Assembly (NCBI GenBank): GCA_943331005.2
Contig: CALQJX020000010.1
Span: forward strand, 1-64,000
DNA length: 64,000 nt
Origin: Bordetella parapertussis
GTDB lineage: Bacteria; Bacteroidota; Bacteroidia; Chitinophagales; Chitinophagaceae
Direction: 5' to 3'
Shown here: in pieces, positions 25,041-33,305 of the stretch
Layout: the number at the start of each line of letters is the position of its first letter
Numbering within the stretch: position 1 is the first letter of the stretch
The notes under the pieces: generated by a model
What the model was told of the DNA's origin: nothing
The model's database searches: none
Seen by the model: only the letters and a program-made list of their open reading frames with translations
Position numbers and translations under genes: made by a program

Positions 25041-25399
25041 GGTCAACTATTTCAATCACCACATGATACCCCATAATGCTAACGCAAAAATTTGTGGATA
25101 TCTGTTACTGTCAGTACGGCATTTTCGGCTACATATGGCATGGTGTTTGTGCCTGTTGGGGCAATGAGAACTATAGCCCTAAACCCTGCTACCGACTGCA
25201 TTTGCAGCACACTTACATATAGCGCACCTGCTCATGTATATGATATAACAAATATCGCGCGAGTAAAAAATGAGCAATTTTTGGAAACTTTTATCTCCCG
25301 AAACCCTTTACTGCAGCGATTTTGCTCATTGCAAATATTTTTCTGAAAAACGGGAAATTCTGATGCAGTAATATTTTTGCAAAGTATACTGCCAATAAA
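25016..25399 (+). repeat. Dispersed non-coding repeat of about 380 bp, copy A
   Basis: This stretch aligns with 53262-53645 in the same orientation. The first 230 bp are diverged with islands (TTGTGGATATCT, GCGCACCTG). The last 140 bp, from GCGCGAGTAAAAAATGAGC to AAAGTATA, differ at about one base in ten by eye. The conserved block has TGAGCAA and TTGCTCA about 50 bp apart, allowing a stem-loop. No shared open frame exists. It fills most of the 610-bp gap upstream of the TonB receptor gene at 25544. Confidence 0.85.
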
Positions 25400-25543
25400 G
25401 TATCGCATTCAGGGCACGGGGTGGCAAAGACGCCATTTCAGCAATCAACAATTTTCAATAATTATAGTTATTTATAAAGAATATACTTACAAAGCAGGGG
25501 TAAGAGGAAATAGCATCGTCTAAACCTGCAAACACAAGTATAC

Positions 25544-27961
25544 ATGACCGGAAAACACTGGGTAACCAAAAACAAAACTGCATACCGCAGTTCCAAAGAA
25601 ATATCAGAATACGCATCAATGTTCTTACTGCTCCTACTGCTGCTGCCGGCGCAGGTTTGGAGCCAGAACAATAAGCAGAATATTCGCGGCACCATTACAG
25701 ACAAGCTTTCGCTGGTACCAATAAGGGGCGCATCTATACAGTTTGTATATGACACAATGCTTTCTGCAGCAATAACAGATAGTGTGGGTATGTATATACT
25801 GCGCAACATAGCTCCCGGCAGGTACGAGCTGCGCATAACCAATGAGGGATATAAGGAACTGAACATTCCCAATGTGGTAGTAACATCGGGCAAGGAAACT
25901 ATACTGGACCTCACAATGGAGGAAAGCTTTAAACGGCTGAAGGAGGTAGTGGTGAAAGCAAGCGGCAAGGCAGGCACCATCAACAAACTGGCTACAGTAA
26001 GTGCCCGCACCTTCTCTATGGAAGAGGTAAACCGCTATGCGGGTGGCCGCAGCGATCCTGCCCGTCTGGCAGCCAACTTTGCAGGCGTCAGCGCACCGGA
26101 TGATTCCAGGAACGATATAGTAATAAGGGGAAATTCACCGGTTGGGGTGCTGTGGCGTATAGATGGTATGAATGTAACCAACCCCAACCATTTTGCTACG
26201 GTGGGTACTACAGGCGGCGCAGTAAGCGCGCTGAATACCAACATGCTGAAGAGCTCTGATTTCTTTACCTCTGCTTTTCCGGCAGAGTATGGCAATGCGG
26301 TATCCGGTGTGTTCGATCTGGGTTTCAGGAACGGCAATACAGAGAAAAGGGAACATACGCTGCAGGTGGGTCTGGTAACGGGTTTGGAGGGTATGACCGA
26401 AGGACCTGTAGCCAAGGGCAGCAATGCTTCTTATCTGGTAGCCTACCGCCAGTCTGTAGCATTTCTTGCCTCTACACTGGGCATAAACATAGGCACTGCG
26501 GCAACACCCACCTACAAGGATCTCTCCTTCAAGGTGAACAGCGGCAACACCCGGTTGGGCACATTCAGCCTCTTTGGTATACTGGCCAACAGCAGCATAG
26601 GTATAGCAGGTGGCAAAACCGGAAGTCTGTATGCACCGCCTGATAATACAGACCTGTACAGTGCTATAGGTATAGTGGGCATCAAACACCTGAAGATCCT
26701 GAACAGCCGTTCCTACATCACCTCTTCTATAGGTGTGAACTATGCGAAGAACACACAGGATCAATCTACCGCAGACACCGGCAATAACAGCCGCAGTATA
26801 GAAGAAGAAAAGGTGATACAAACAACCTATGTAGCAGCCGTGGCTTACAACACCAAGGTGAATTCGCGGTTGTTTTTCAAGTTCGGTCTGCAGGACCAGC
26901 TCATAGATCTGGATCTGTATTACCGCACCCGCCGCAACCTGCCCGACTGGCTGCAGATATGGGACAGCAAGAGCTATACGCATCTGGCACAGGCATATGC
27001 ACACATGAAGTACTCACTAAGCGAAAAGCTGACTGCCAATGTGGGCCTGCATACGCAGAAGCTATTCCTCAACAGCAACTCTACCTCTCTGGAACCCCGC
27101 CTGGGCCTGAAGTATGATGTAGGTGCAAAAAGCAGCTTTAGCCTGGGCTTGGGGCTGCATGCACAAATGCAGCCGGTAAATATCTACTTCAATGAGATGC
27201 AGTATGCAACCACTACCAATACCAACAAAGATCTGGGCTTTACCAAAAGCCAGCATTATGTATTGGGGTACGACTGGCAACCAATAAAGAACTGGCGCGT
27301 GAAGGCAGAGGTCTATTATCAGTATCTGTACAATGTGCCGGTAGATTCTTTTAGCAGCAGCTATTCTATGCTCAATACAGGTTCCAGCTTCAAACCAGAC
27401 CTTTCTGTGAACCTGAAGAACAACGGCACAGGCACCAACTACGGTGCAGAGGTGACACTGGAGAAATTCTTCAGCAATAGTTATTACGGGTTGTTCACCG
27501 CATCGGTATATGAGTCTAAATACAAGGGCAGCGATGGGGTGGAACACAATACGGCATTCAATGGCACTTATGTATACAACATACTTGCAGGTAAAGAGTT
27601 TAAGGTGGGTGGCGAGAGAAGAAACAAATTCTCTACCGATCTGAAATTTACCAATGCCGGCGGCCGCTATCATACACCTATAGATCTCACAGCATCGCAA
27701 AATGCGGGAAACATGGTACTGAAGGGCGATGACTATGCCTACAGCACGCGCTACGATGACTATTTCAGGCTCGACTTTAAAATGAGTTATGTGCACAACA
27801 GCCGGTCGAAAAAGTTATCACAGACCTTCTCGCTCGATCTGCAGAACGTAACCAATCACAAAAACGTTTTTTCACAGTCATACGACAACGGCAGTAAGTC
27901 TGTCATGTATACCTATCAGCTGGGCTTCTTCCCCAACTTTATTTACAAGCTGCAGTTCTAA
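25544..27961 (+). CDS. TonB-dependent receptor with carboxypeptidase-like regulatory domain
   Basis: The 805-residue outer membrane protein has a long N-region and a signal core FLLLLLLLPAQVWSQ. An internal ATG at 25619 would begin right at this core and is a possible alternative. A CarboxypepD_reg-like domain (IRGTITDKLSLVPIRGASIQ to LDLTMEE, 48-128) precedes the plug (SARTFSMEEVNRYAGG, VIRGNSPVGVLWRIDGMNV) and a beta-barrel ending in FFPNFIYKLQF with terminal aromatic. No SusD-like partner is adjacent, so a polysaccharide role is not supported; the substrate is unknown. It lies downstream of the dispersed repeat copy A, which may contain its promoter. Confidence 0.92.
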   Translation: MTGKHWVTKNKTAYRSSKEISEYASMFLLLLLLLPAQVWSQNNKQNIRGTITDKLSLVPIRGASIQFVYDTMLSAAITDSVGMYILRNIAPGRYELRITNEGYKELNIPNVVVTSGKETILDLTMEESFKRLKEVVVKASGKAGTINKLATVSARTFSMEEVNRYAGGRSDPARLAANFAGVSAPDDSRNDIVIRGNSPVGVLWRIDGMNVTNPNHFATVGTTGGAVSALNTNMLKSSDFFTSAFPAEYGNAVSGVFDLGFRNGNTEKREHTLQVGLVTGLEGMTEGPVAKGSNASYLVAYRQSVAFLASTLGINIGTAATPTYKDLSFKVNSGNTRLGTFSLFGILANSSIGIAGGKTGSLYAPPDNTDLYSAIGIVGIKHLKILNSRSYITSSIGVNYAKNTQDQSTADTGNNSRSIEEEKVIQTTYVAAVAYNTKVNSRLFFKFGLQDQLIDLDLYYRTRRNLPDWLQIWDSKSYTHLAQAYAHMKYSLSEKLTANVGLHTQKLFLNSNSTSLEPRLGLKYDVGAKSSFSLGLGLHAQMQPVNIYFNEMQYATTTNTNKDLGFTKSQHYVLGYDWQPIKNWRVKAEVYYQYLYNVPVDSFSSSYSMLNTGSSFKPDLSVNLKNNGTGTNYGAEVTLEKFFSNSYYGLFTASVYESKYKGSDGVEHNTAFNGTYVYNILAGKEFKVGGERRNKFSTDLKFTNAGGRYHTPIDLTASQNAGNMVLKGDDYAYSTRYDDYFRLDFKMSYVHNSRSKKLSQTFSLDLQNVTNHKNVFSQSYDNGSKSVMYTYQLGFFPNFIYKLQF

Positions 27962-28126
27962 TGGGAAAGGGAGCTATCTTATTCAGACAACTGCTTGCCT
28001 GTGGTGCGGGTTGTATGCGTTACTGGTGCACGCTTCCAGCCCGCGCTTCTTACGGGCAAGCAAGGTATCTGCAGTAACACCATTTTTCTTAAAGTTGCAG
28101 CACCAGTAATTTATCAGTTGCTTTGC

Positions 28127-28153
28127 AGTGTGGTAGCAGTGTGCTGCCACACT
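28127..28153 (+). promoter_or_regulatory. Inverted repeat just before the MutS-like start codon
   Basis: AGTGTGGTAGCA and TGCTGCCACACT pair over 12 positions (one G-T) around GTG. The repeat ends 5 nt before the ATG at 28159. A weak -7 match, TTGCTTTG (28118-28125), overlaps its left edge. It may be a repressor operator or a start-proximal mRNA hairpin. Confidence 0.5.
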
Positions 28154-28158
28154 ACAAT

Positions 28159-29949
28159 ATGCAAGATCAAATAATAGCCGGCTACGAAGCGAAGCGGGCA
28201 CAGCATTTTAAAGATTTTCAGCAGGCTACCCGTCTGCGCGACCGCCTGGGCATGGCACGCCTGGGTGTTATGCTCTCTGCCATTGGGTTGTTTTTTGCCG
28301 CCTACAATACCGGTACTCCCCTGTTGGCAGTGAGTGCAGCAGCGGCTGTAGGTGTTTTTCTGTTTCTGGTAAAGAAGCAGCAACGTGCCGATGCGCAACG
28401 CAAACTATCGCAGGAGCTGTATCTCATCTATGAAGAAGAGGCTGCTTATCTGCGCACCGGCACCCTGACCTGGAATGATGGTAAGGAGTATACCGATGAT
28501 ACTCACCCCTATGCTGCCGACCTGGATCTGTTTGGTCCCCGTTCGCTCTATCAGCACCTCAACCGCACTGCCACACAAATGGGGCGCGACAAGCTGGCTG
28601 CTGCGCTCACCTCGCTACCCGCAGCAGCTACCATACTGCAGCAGCAACAGGCAGTAGGAGAGCTGGCGGCAGAAACAGAACAGCGGCACCTGTTCTTTGC
28701 GCATGCCCGCCTGGTGCAGGATGCACAGAAAGACAGTCGCAATCTGCTGCGATGGTCGGGCGTAGCAGAGCCTGCACTGCCAGCCGCACTGCGCATTATA
28801 TCCTTTGTGCTGCCTGCCATACTTGGCGTGTGCATACTGCTCTATGCTGTTACCGGTGCAGAAACATGGTGGTCTGCCATCACCTATATAGTGCCGCTGC
28901 AGCTAACTGTTTTCTTCATCAGCTTCAGGCGCATAAAGAAAGCCATTGCAGGTACAGAGCAGGTACAGAAAACACTGCTTGCCTATGCACGTCTGCTGCA
29001 ACTTATAGAACAGCGTTCTTTCGCTGCACCCTACCTGCAGGCATTGCAGCAGCGGCTGCAGAAAGATGGCACAAGCGCAGGTGCACATATTCTGAAGCTG
29101 GCCGCCATCTATGCCTCTTTAGAGAATGTACAGAACCCCTTTGCAGCCATGGGCATGAACGGACTATACCTGCACCACCTGCATGCACTGCACAGCCTCA
29201 TTATCTGGAAGAAAAAATATGCAGCATCTATACCCGCATGGCTCGATGCTATTGGAGAAGCAGAGTTGCTCTGCAGCCTTGCCAATATGAAGTACAACAA
29301 TCCTTCATTCTGTTTTCCACAGCTCAATGATAACGGGCTTATCTCCTTCACTGAGCTGGGTCACCCTACAATACCTGCAGCACGCCGTGTGTGCAACGAT
29401 GTTTCTTTTGCGCAGCACCGGTTCATCATCCTCACGGGTTCCAATATGTCGGGCAAGAGTACCTTCCTGCGTACCATGGGGGTGAATATGGTACTTGCCT
29501 ATGCAGGCGGTGCAGTATGTGCCACAGAGGCGCATATACACCCAATGGGCATGTATGTATCTATGCGCCAGTCCGACTCACTGGCAGATAATGAATCTTA
29601 TTTCTTTGCCGAGGTGAAACGGCTGCAGCACATCATCACCCATCTGCAGTCTGAACCCGCCTTTGTGCTGCTCGATGAGATACTGCGTGGCACCAATTCC
29701 GACGATAAGCGCAGCGGCACAGTAGGGGTCATAGAAAAGATCATTCGCACGCGCGCCATTGGTGCCATTGCCACCCACGATCTGGAAGTATGCCTCACTA
29801 CAGATGCACATCCCGATGTGCTTACCAACAAGTGCTTCGAGGTAGACACATCCGGCGGCGAACTCACTTTCGACTATCGCCTGCGCAACGGTATCTGCAA
29901 GAACAAGAACGCTACCTTCATCATGAAGAAGATGAACATTATAGACTAG
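28159..29949 (+). CDS. Membrane-anchored MutS-like ATPase
   Basis: The 596-residue protein begins MQDQIIAGYEAKRAQHFKDF; the upstream in-frame start would place the inverted repeat inside the gene. Two membrane-spanning regions are seen, at about 45-75 (ARLGVMLSAIGLFFAAYN, then LLAVSAAAAVGVFLFLV) and at 210-265 (IISFVLPAILGVCILLYAV, then YIVPLQLTVFFISF). A MutS core/lever region follows, and the C-terminal ATPase has Walker A ILTGSNMSGKSTFLRT, the stretch RQSDSLADNESYFFAEVKRL and Walker B FVLLDEILRGTNSDDK. No mismatch-recognition domain is present. This is a recognised Bacteroidota family of unknown role and not the repair protein MutS itself. An 18-bp bidirectional terminator follows. Confidence 0.87.
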   Translation: MQDQIIAGYEAKRAQHFKDFQQATRLRDRLGMARLGVMLSAIGLFFAAYNTGTPLLAVSAAAAVGVFLFLVKKQQRADAQRKLSQELYLIYEEEAAYLRTGTLTWNDGKEYTDDTHPYAADLDLFGPRSLYQHLNRTATQMGRDKLAAALTSLPAAATILQQQQAVGELAAETEQRHLFFAHARLVQDAQKDSRNLLRWSGVAEPALPAALRIISFVLPAILGVCILLYAVTGAETWWSAITYIVPLQLTVFFISFRRIKKAIAGTEQVQKTLLAYARLLQLIEQRSFAAPYLQALQQRLQKDGTSAGAHILKLAAIYASLENVQNPFAAMGMNGLYLHHLHALHSLIIWKKKYAASIPAWLDAIGEAELLCSLANMKYNNPSFCFPQLNDNGLISFTELGHPTIPAARRVCNDVSFAQHRFIILTGSNMSGKSTFLRTMGVNMVLAYAGGAVCATEAHIHPMGMYVSMRQSDSLADNESYFFAEVKRLQHIITHLQSEPAFVLLDEILRGTNSDDKRSGTVGVIEKIIRTRAIGAIATHDLEVCLTTDAHPDVLTNKCFEVDTSGGELTFDYRLRNGICKNKNATFIMKKMNIID

Positions 29950-29967
29950 TGCATTAGCGATATACCC

Positions 29968-30008
29968 TATACAGGAACAGCCACCTTACTGGTGGCTGTT
30001 CCTGTATA
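29968..30008. terminator. Bidirectional terminator, 18-bp stem
   Basis: TATACAGGAACAGCCACC and its exact complement flank the loop TTACT, between the convergent MutS-like and TonB receptor genes. Confidence 0.9.
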
Positions 30009-30019
30009 AAAAGAGATGC

Positions 30020-32260
30020 TTACTTTATACAGTAGCGCACACCCACATAGAGCTCTCTGCCCCTGGTAGGCCCCCATACCGAAGAGAGGTCGAAGTACTT
30101 ACCAAAAGGATTGTCGGCACTGATGATAGGATCGGACTGACGGTAGTTGGTTATGTTCTCGCAACCAGCATACACATCCAGCTGCTTCCACCTGAAGGTG
30201 CCCTGTATATTGAGTGTGACATAGGGTACAGAATAGAGTGGCCGCCTGTATGCCTCAGGATTGCTGCGTGTATCGGGCAGCTTCATTTTGTCGAACCAGT
30301 GCGTATTGGCATCAGCCTGCCATCTGTTGTTCTTTGTGCGGAAGGAAACCGCCGCCATGGCCCTGTTACGCGGATTGAAAGGCAGACTGTTCTTCGTCCC
30401 GTTCTCTACCCTGTATACATGCAGGTAGTTGTAGGCCGTTCTGAACTCCAGTTGTTTGAAGAACATAAAAGACGCTTCCAGTTGCAACCCGTTGGAACGT
30501 GATATACCATAGAAATTGCGGATGTAGACTCTGGTTGGGTCTGTATCATAGTCGGGAAAGAACTGATTGGTGAAGCGGGTGCTGTAGAAGTCGCCACTGA
30601 GTGTACCTGTTGTTTTGCCGGCGGTAAACCTGTATGTATGGCTCACGCCCCAGTTGAATGCAGCCTCGGGATGCAGTGTTTCAGAAAACACAATGTTCCT
30701 GGAGCTCACCAGCAGATTGGGCTGCTCGCTGAAGAGGTTTACCTGACGCCAGCCTGTACCTGCCGATGCGCGCAGCGTATGCTGCTCGTTCATGGCATAC
30801 TTTACCATGGCACGCGGCGTTAGCCTGGTGCCCCATTGCTGATGCCTGTCTGCACGCACACCGGCTATCAGTATCACCTTATCATCTGCCCAGTGAAAGG
30901 TGTTTTCTGCAAACACACCAGGCACACGCAGGCGTGTGTTGTAGTTGCCGGCATAGCCGCGTTGCAGCAAAGTGTCGGTAAAGCCTATCTGCTCATTCAG
31001 CTCCAGATACCGGTAGCTGGCACCATAGCGCAGCAGGTGCTGCTCCCGCCACTGCCATTCGTGCTGCAGATTGGCATAGCCGCTCTGCTGCTGTGCTTTG
31101 TAGCTGGTAGTGCCAAACCACGATGTCTGGTCGTGCATAAAACCCGACACCATCAGTACCACAGCATGGTCATCATTCAACCTGTAGGTGGATTTGCCGT
31201 AGAGTTCAGGTTGGGTAAAGTGTACCGACTGACCATATACCTTATTGCTGCCCTTGTCTGCAGCTGCATTATAGGCCATTTGTCCGCCTACCCTGTTCTC
31301 ATCGGTTATGCGCAGGCCTATCTGTGTGGCCCAGCCTTTTTTGCGGTCATTGCCATAGGTCCAGTTGTTGGCCAGCATGTAGCGGGTAAGCATGGGCAGA
31401 TCCAGAAAGCCGTCTTTGTTGCCATCTGTTTTGCGGGCCGGCTGCACCATATGTGCTGCCAGCAGCGAATGCCACTTTTTCTTTTTGCCTACCGCTCCTG
31501 CAACGTTAGCATTGAGGTGCGCCTCTCCAAAACTGTTCAGGTAGCCATTCACATACAGCCGGTCGGTTTTGTCGGGTTGCCTGCTCACCAGATTTATCTG
31601 GCCGCTTATACTCTCAAAACCCTGCAGCACAGAGGTGGTTCCCTTGGACACAAATATATTATCTACCAGAGAACCCGGATAGGTGCTGATACCATAGGTA
31701 TAACTCAATCCCTGTATCATAGGGAATCCATTATACAACACCTGATTGTACACTCCCGAAAGGCCCAGTATACGCAGCTCCTGTGCATTGGTTACCACAT
31801 TGGTGGTTTGTGGCTGCACCGATGCCTGCGTACCGAAACAACCTGCCAGATCGCAGCAAGCTGCCTTACTCAGTTCGCGCTGATTGATGACTGCCGTCTG
31901 TGAAACGCTGAGGTGCGCAACATATGCCCCGCTGCGGTCGCTTATGGTCACCTCCTTTAGCAGCTGCGCATCTTTATGCAGCACTATACTCAGGTAGGTG
32001 CGGTCGCCTACGGAAATGGTATCAGAGAGGTAGCCCGTACTCTGCGCTACTACTCTGCGGTCTGTAATGCCGGTAAGGGGCAGTTCATACACCCCGTTCT
32101 CATTGGCAGCCGCACCTGTAGCAGTGCCTATCCAGTGCACCGATGCACCGGGCAGAATCTCTTTTTCTGCTCCCGCTTCCCCAAAGATCTTACCCTTCAG
32201 GGTTTGCGCCTGCACAGCAATTGCCGGGCATAGCAGGCACAGCAATATGAGCCGTCTCAT
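30020..32260 (-). CDS. TonB-dependent receptor, probable metal or metal-chelate uptake
   Basis: The 746-residue outer membrane receptor has a signal peptide (LILLCLLCPAIAVQAQ), a CarboxypepD_reg-like domain (20-108) and the plug from about 118. The plug begins with an unusual cysteine cluster AACCDLAGCF (C135, C136, C141) where other receptors have no cysteines. The barrel ends GRELYVGVRYCIK. The start codon overlaps the stop of the upstream HMA-like gene by 4 bp, so translation is coupled. The cysteine cluster and the HMA-like and Cys-rich neighbours point to soft-metal (for example copper or zinc) handling; this is inference. Confidence 0.9.
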   Translation of the reverse strand: MRRLILLCLLCPAIAVQAQTLKGKIFGEAGAEKEILPGASVHWIGTATGAAANENGVYELPLTGITDRRVVAQSTGYLSDTISVGDRTYLSIVLHKDAQLLKEVTISDRSGAYVAHLSVSQTAVINQRELSKAACCDLAGCFGTQASVQPQTTNVVTNAQELRILGLSGVYNQVLYNGFPMIQGLSYTYGISTYPGSLVDNIFVSKGTTSVLQGFESISGQINLVSRQPDKTDRLYVNGYLNSFGEAHLNANVAGAVGKKKKWHSLLAAHMVQPARKTDGNKDGFLDLPMLTRYMLANNWTYGNDRKKGWATQIGLRITDENRVGGQMAYNAAADKGSNKVYGQSVHFTQPELYGKSTYRLNDDHAVVLMVSGFMHDQTSWFGTTSYKAQQQSGYANLQHEWQWREQHLLRYGASYRYLELNEQIGFTDTLLQRGYAGNYNTRLRVPGVFAENTFHWADDKVILIAGVRADRHQQWGTRLTPRAMVKYAMNEQHTLRASAGTGWRQVNLFSEQPNLLVSSRNIVFSETLHPEAAFNWGVSHTYRFTAGKTTGTLSGDFYSTRFTNQFFPDYDTDPTRVYIRNFYGISRSNGLQLEASFMFFKQLEFRTAYNYLHVYRVENGTKNSLPFNPRNRAMAAVSFRTKNNRWQADANTHWFDKMKLPDTRSNPEAYRRPLYSVPYVTLNIQGTFRWKQLDVYAGCENITNYRQSDPIISADNPFGKYFDLSSVWGPTRGRELYVGVRYCIK

Positions 32261-32601
32261 AACTTCGGTTTTTTACGGCTTACTCTGTAGGGTGTTTCTG
32301 TTTTATCGTCGCAGCCGGGCGTTGTTTCTATCGCCTTTTCTATCTGTGGCCGGCTGGTAGCCGCGGTGTGATACACTATCGTAAAAACAGAGGCATCGCC
32401 GTTTCTGTCGGTAAACTTCACTTCGTCTACTCCGTCCTGATTCAGCAATCTTTTTTTAATGGTAGGCATATCATTGTTGCAGTGCAGGTTCACCACCTTT
32501 ATCTCGGCAGTCATTACACTGTCGGCATTACTTTGTGCCTGCGCAGCAGCCGTGCACATGGTGGCAGCCGCCACCATTACAAAAACTATATTCTTGTTCA
32601 T
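32257..32601 (-). CDS. Secreted HMA-like heavy-metal-associated protein
   Basis: The 114-residue protein has a signal peptide (MNKNIVFVMVAAATMCTAAAQAQ) and one heavy-metal-associated ferredoxin-like domain: AEIKVVNLHCNNDMPTIKKRL, then DGVDEVKFTDRNGDASVFTIVY. The usual GMxCxxC metal loop is replaced by LHCNND: C41 is kept and the second cysteine is D44. It may bind metal more weakly, or with a partner such as the receptor's cysteine cluster. It overlaps the TonB receptor gene (ATGA). The Cys-rich gene lies 98 bp upstream on the same strand. Confidence 0.8.
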   Translation of the reverse strand: MNKNIVFVMVAAATMCTAAAQAQSNADSVMTAEIKVVNLHCNNDMPTIKKRLLNQDGVDEVKFTDRNGDASVFTIVYHTAATSRPQIEKAIETTPGCDDKTETPYRVSRKKPKL

Positions 32602-32699
32602 TGTGATTGAAATATTTTATGGAATTGATGATCACCACAGCCTCTTTGTGTAATGGCTATAGCAGTAATTGTTGCAGCGGCAAATGGGATTGAAATATA

Positions 32700-33056
32700 T
32701 CAGCTCAGCAACAACCGTGGAGGCTGCCAGATACCCGAAGCAGGCTTGTCTGTGATAGCCACAAAAAGTAGTGCCCATGTGGCATGCTGCCGGGGCAACG
32801 ACACAAAAACAGCAACAGGTAGCGGCGCAGGCACCACCACACTGAATGCGCAGCAAGAACATACCTGAAACGGATTGCACACCCGGGCGCAATTCTGCTC
32901 ATGCTCTTCATCGCTGCAGGGTTGCTCCTCGTCGGAGCAGCAACTACCCTCTGTCTCCATACAGCAACCGCGCACCGCAGCAGGAGCGGCAGTACAGCCC
33001 GGCTGTAACGACAGTGTCATTATCAGTATGGCCAGTATGGTGCACAGTAGTTTCAC
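32700..33056 (-). CDS. Small Cys-rich secreted protein (DUF6660-like)
   Basis: The 118-residue protein starts at GTG 33056, only 4 nt after a -7 element TATATTTG. The N-terminal signal (LLCTILAILIMTLSLQPGC) is followed by a cysteine-dense region (CCMETEGSCCSDEEQPCSD, then CARVCNPFQVCSCC), 12 cysteines in about 55 residues mixed with acidic residues. A hydrophobic tail follows (VVVPAPLPVAVFVSLP). It resembles the small proteins found beside heavy-metal efflux or uptake genes in Bacteroidota (DUF6660, from memory). It probably binds metal in the periplasm. The downstream HMA and TonB genes support this. Confidence 0.7.
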   Translation of the reverse strand: MKLLCTILAILIMTLSLQPGCTAAPAAVRGCCMETEGSCCSDEEQPCSDEEHEQNCARVCNPFQVCSCCAFSVVVPAPLPVAVFVSLPRQHATWALLFVAITDKPASGIWQPPRLLLS

Positions 33057-33060
33057 TATA

Positions 33061-33068
33061 CAAATATA
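33061..33068 (-). promoter_or_regulatory. -7 element TATATTTG of the metal operon
   Basis: On the - strand TATATTTG ends 4 nt before the GTG start at 33056, giving a leaderless or near-leaderless transcript for the Cys-rich gene and probably the operon. Confidence 0.55.
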
Positions 33069-33305
33069 GGTATTGTGGAAATATGGGGAGGGGATTTGCC
33101 AAGGGAGGTTACTAATATGTTTTTTTACAATTATGCAGTTTTGGTAGTATGTATTTACACCTGCAAGATCTCATGTCTCAAAGCAGTAATCGCCTGCTTT
33201 TCTACAACACCATTTGCCACAAATAACATTAGAGCCACATTGTGTTAATGTTGGGGCAATATAGTCCTGCTACTTTCATCGCCGCTTACGTAAGCGTGTA
33301 GTGTT

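Noticed and set aside
25092..25346. Coding gene in the dispersed repeat
   Set aside because: The other copy (53262-53645) does not keep the frame, so coding is not conserved.
25544..27961. SusC-type polysaccharide receptor
   Set aside because: No SusD-like gene is adjacent and the plug lacks the typical SusC signature, so only a general TonB receptor call is made.
28159..29949. DNA mismatch repair protein MutS
   Set aside because: It lacks the mismatch-recognition domain and has membrane helices, so it is a MutS-like ATPase of another family.
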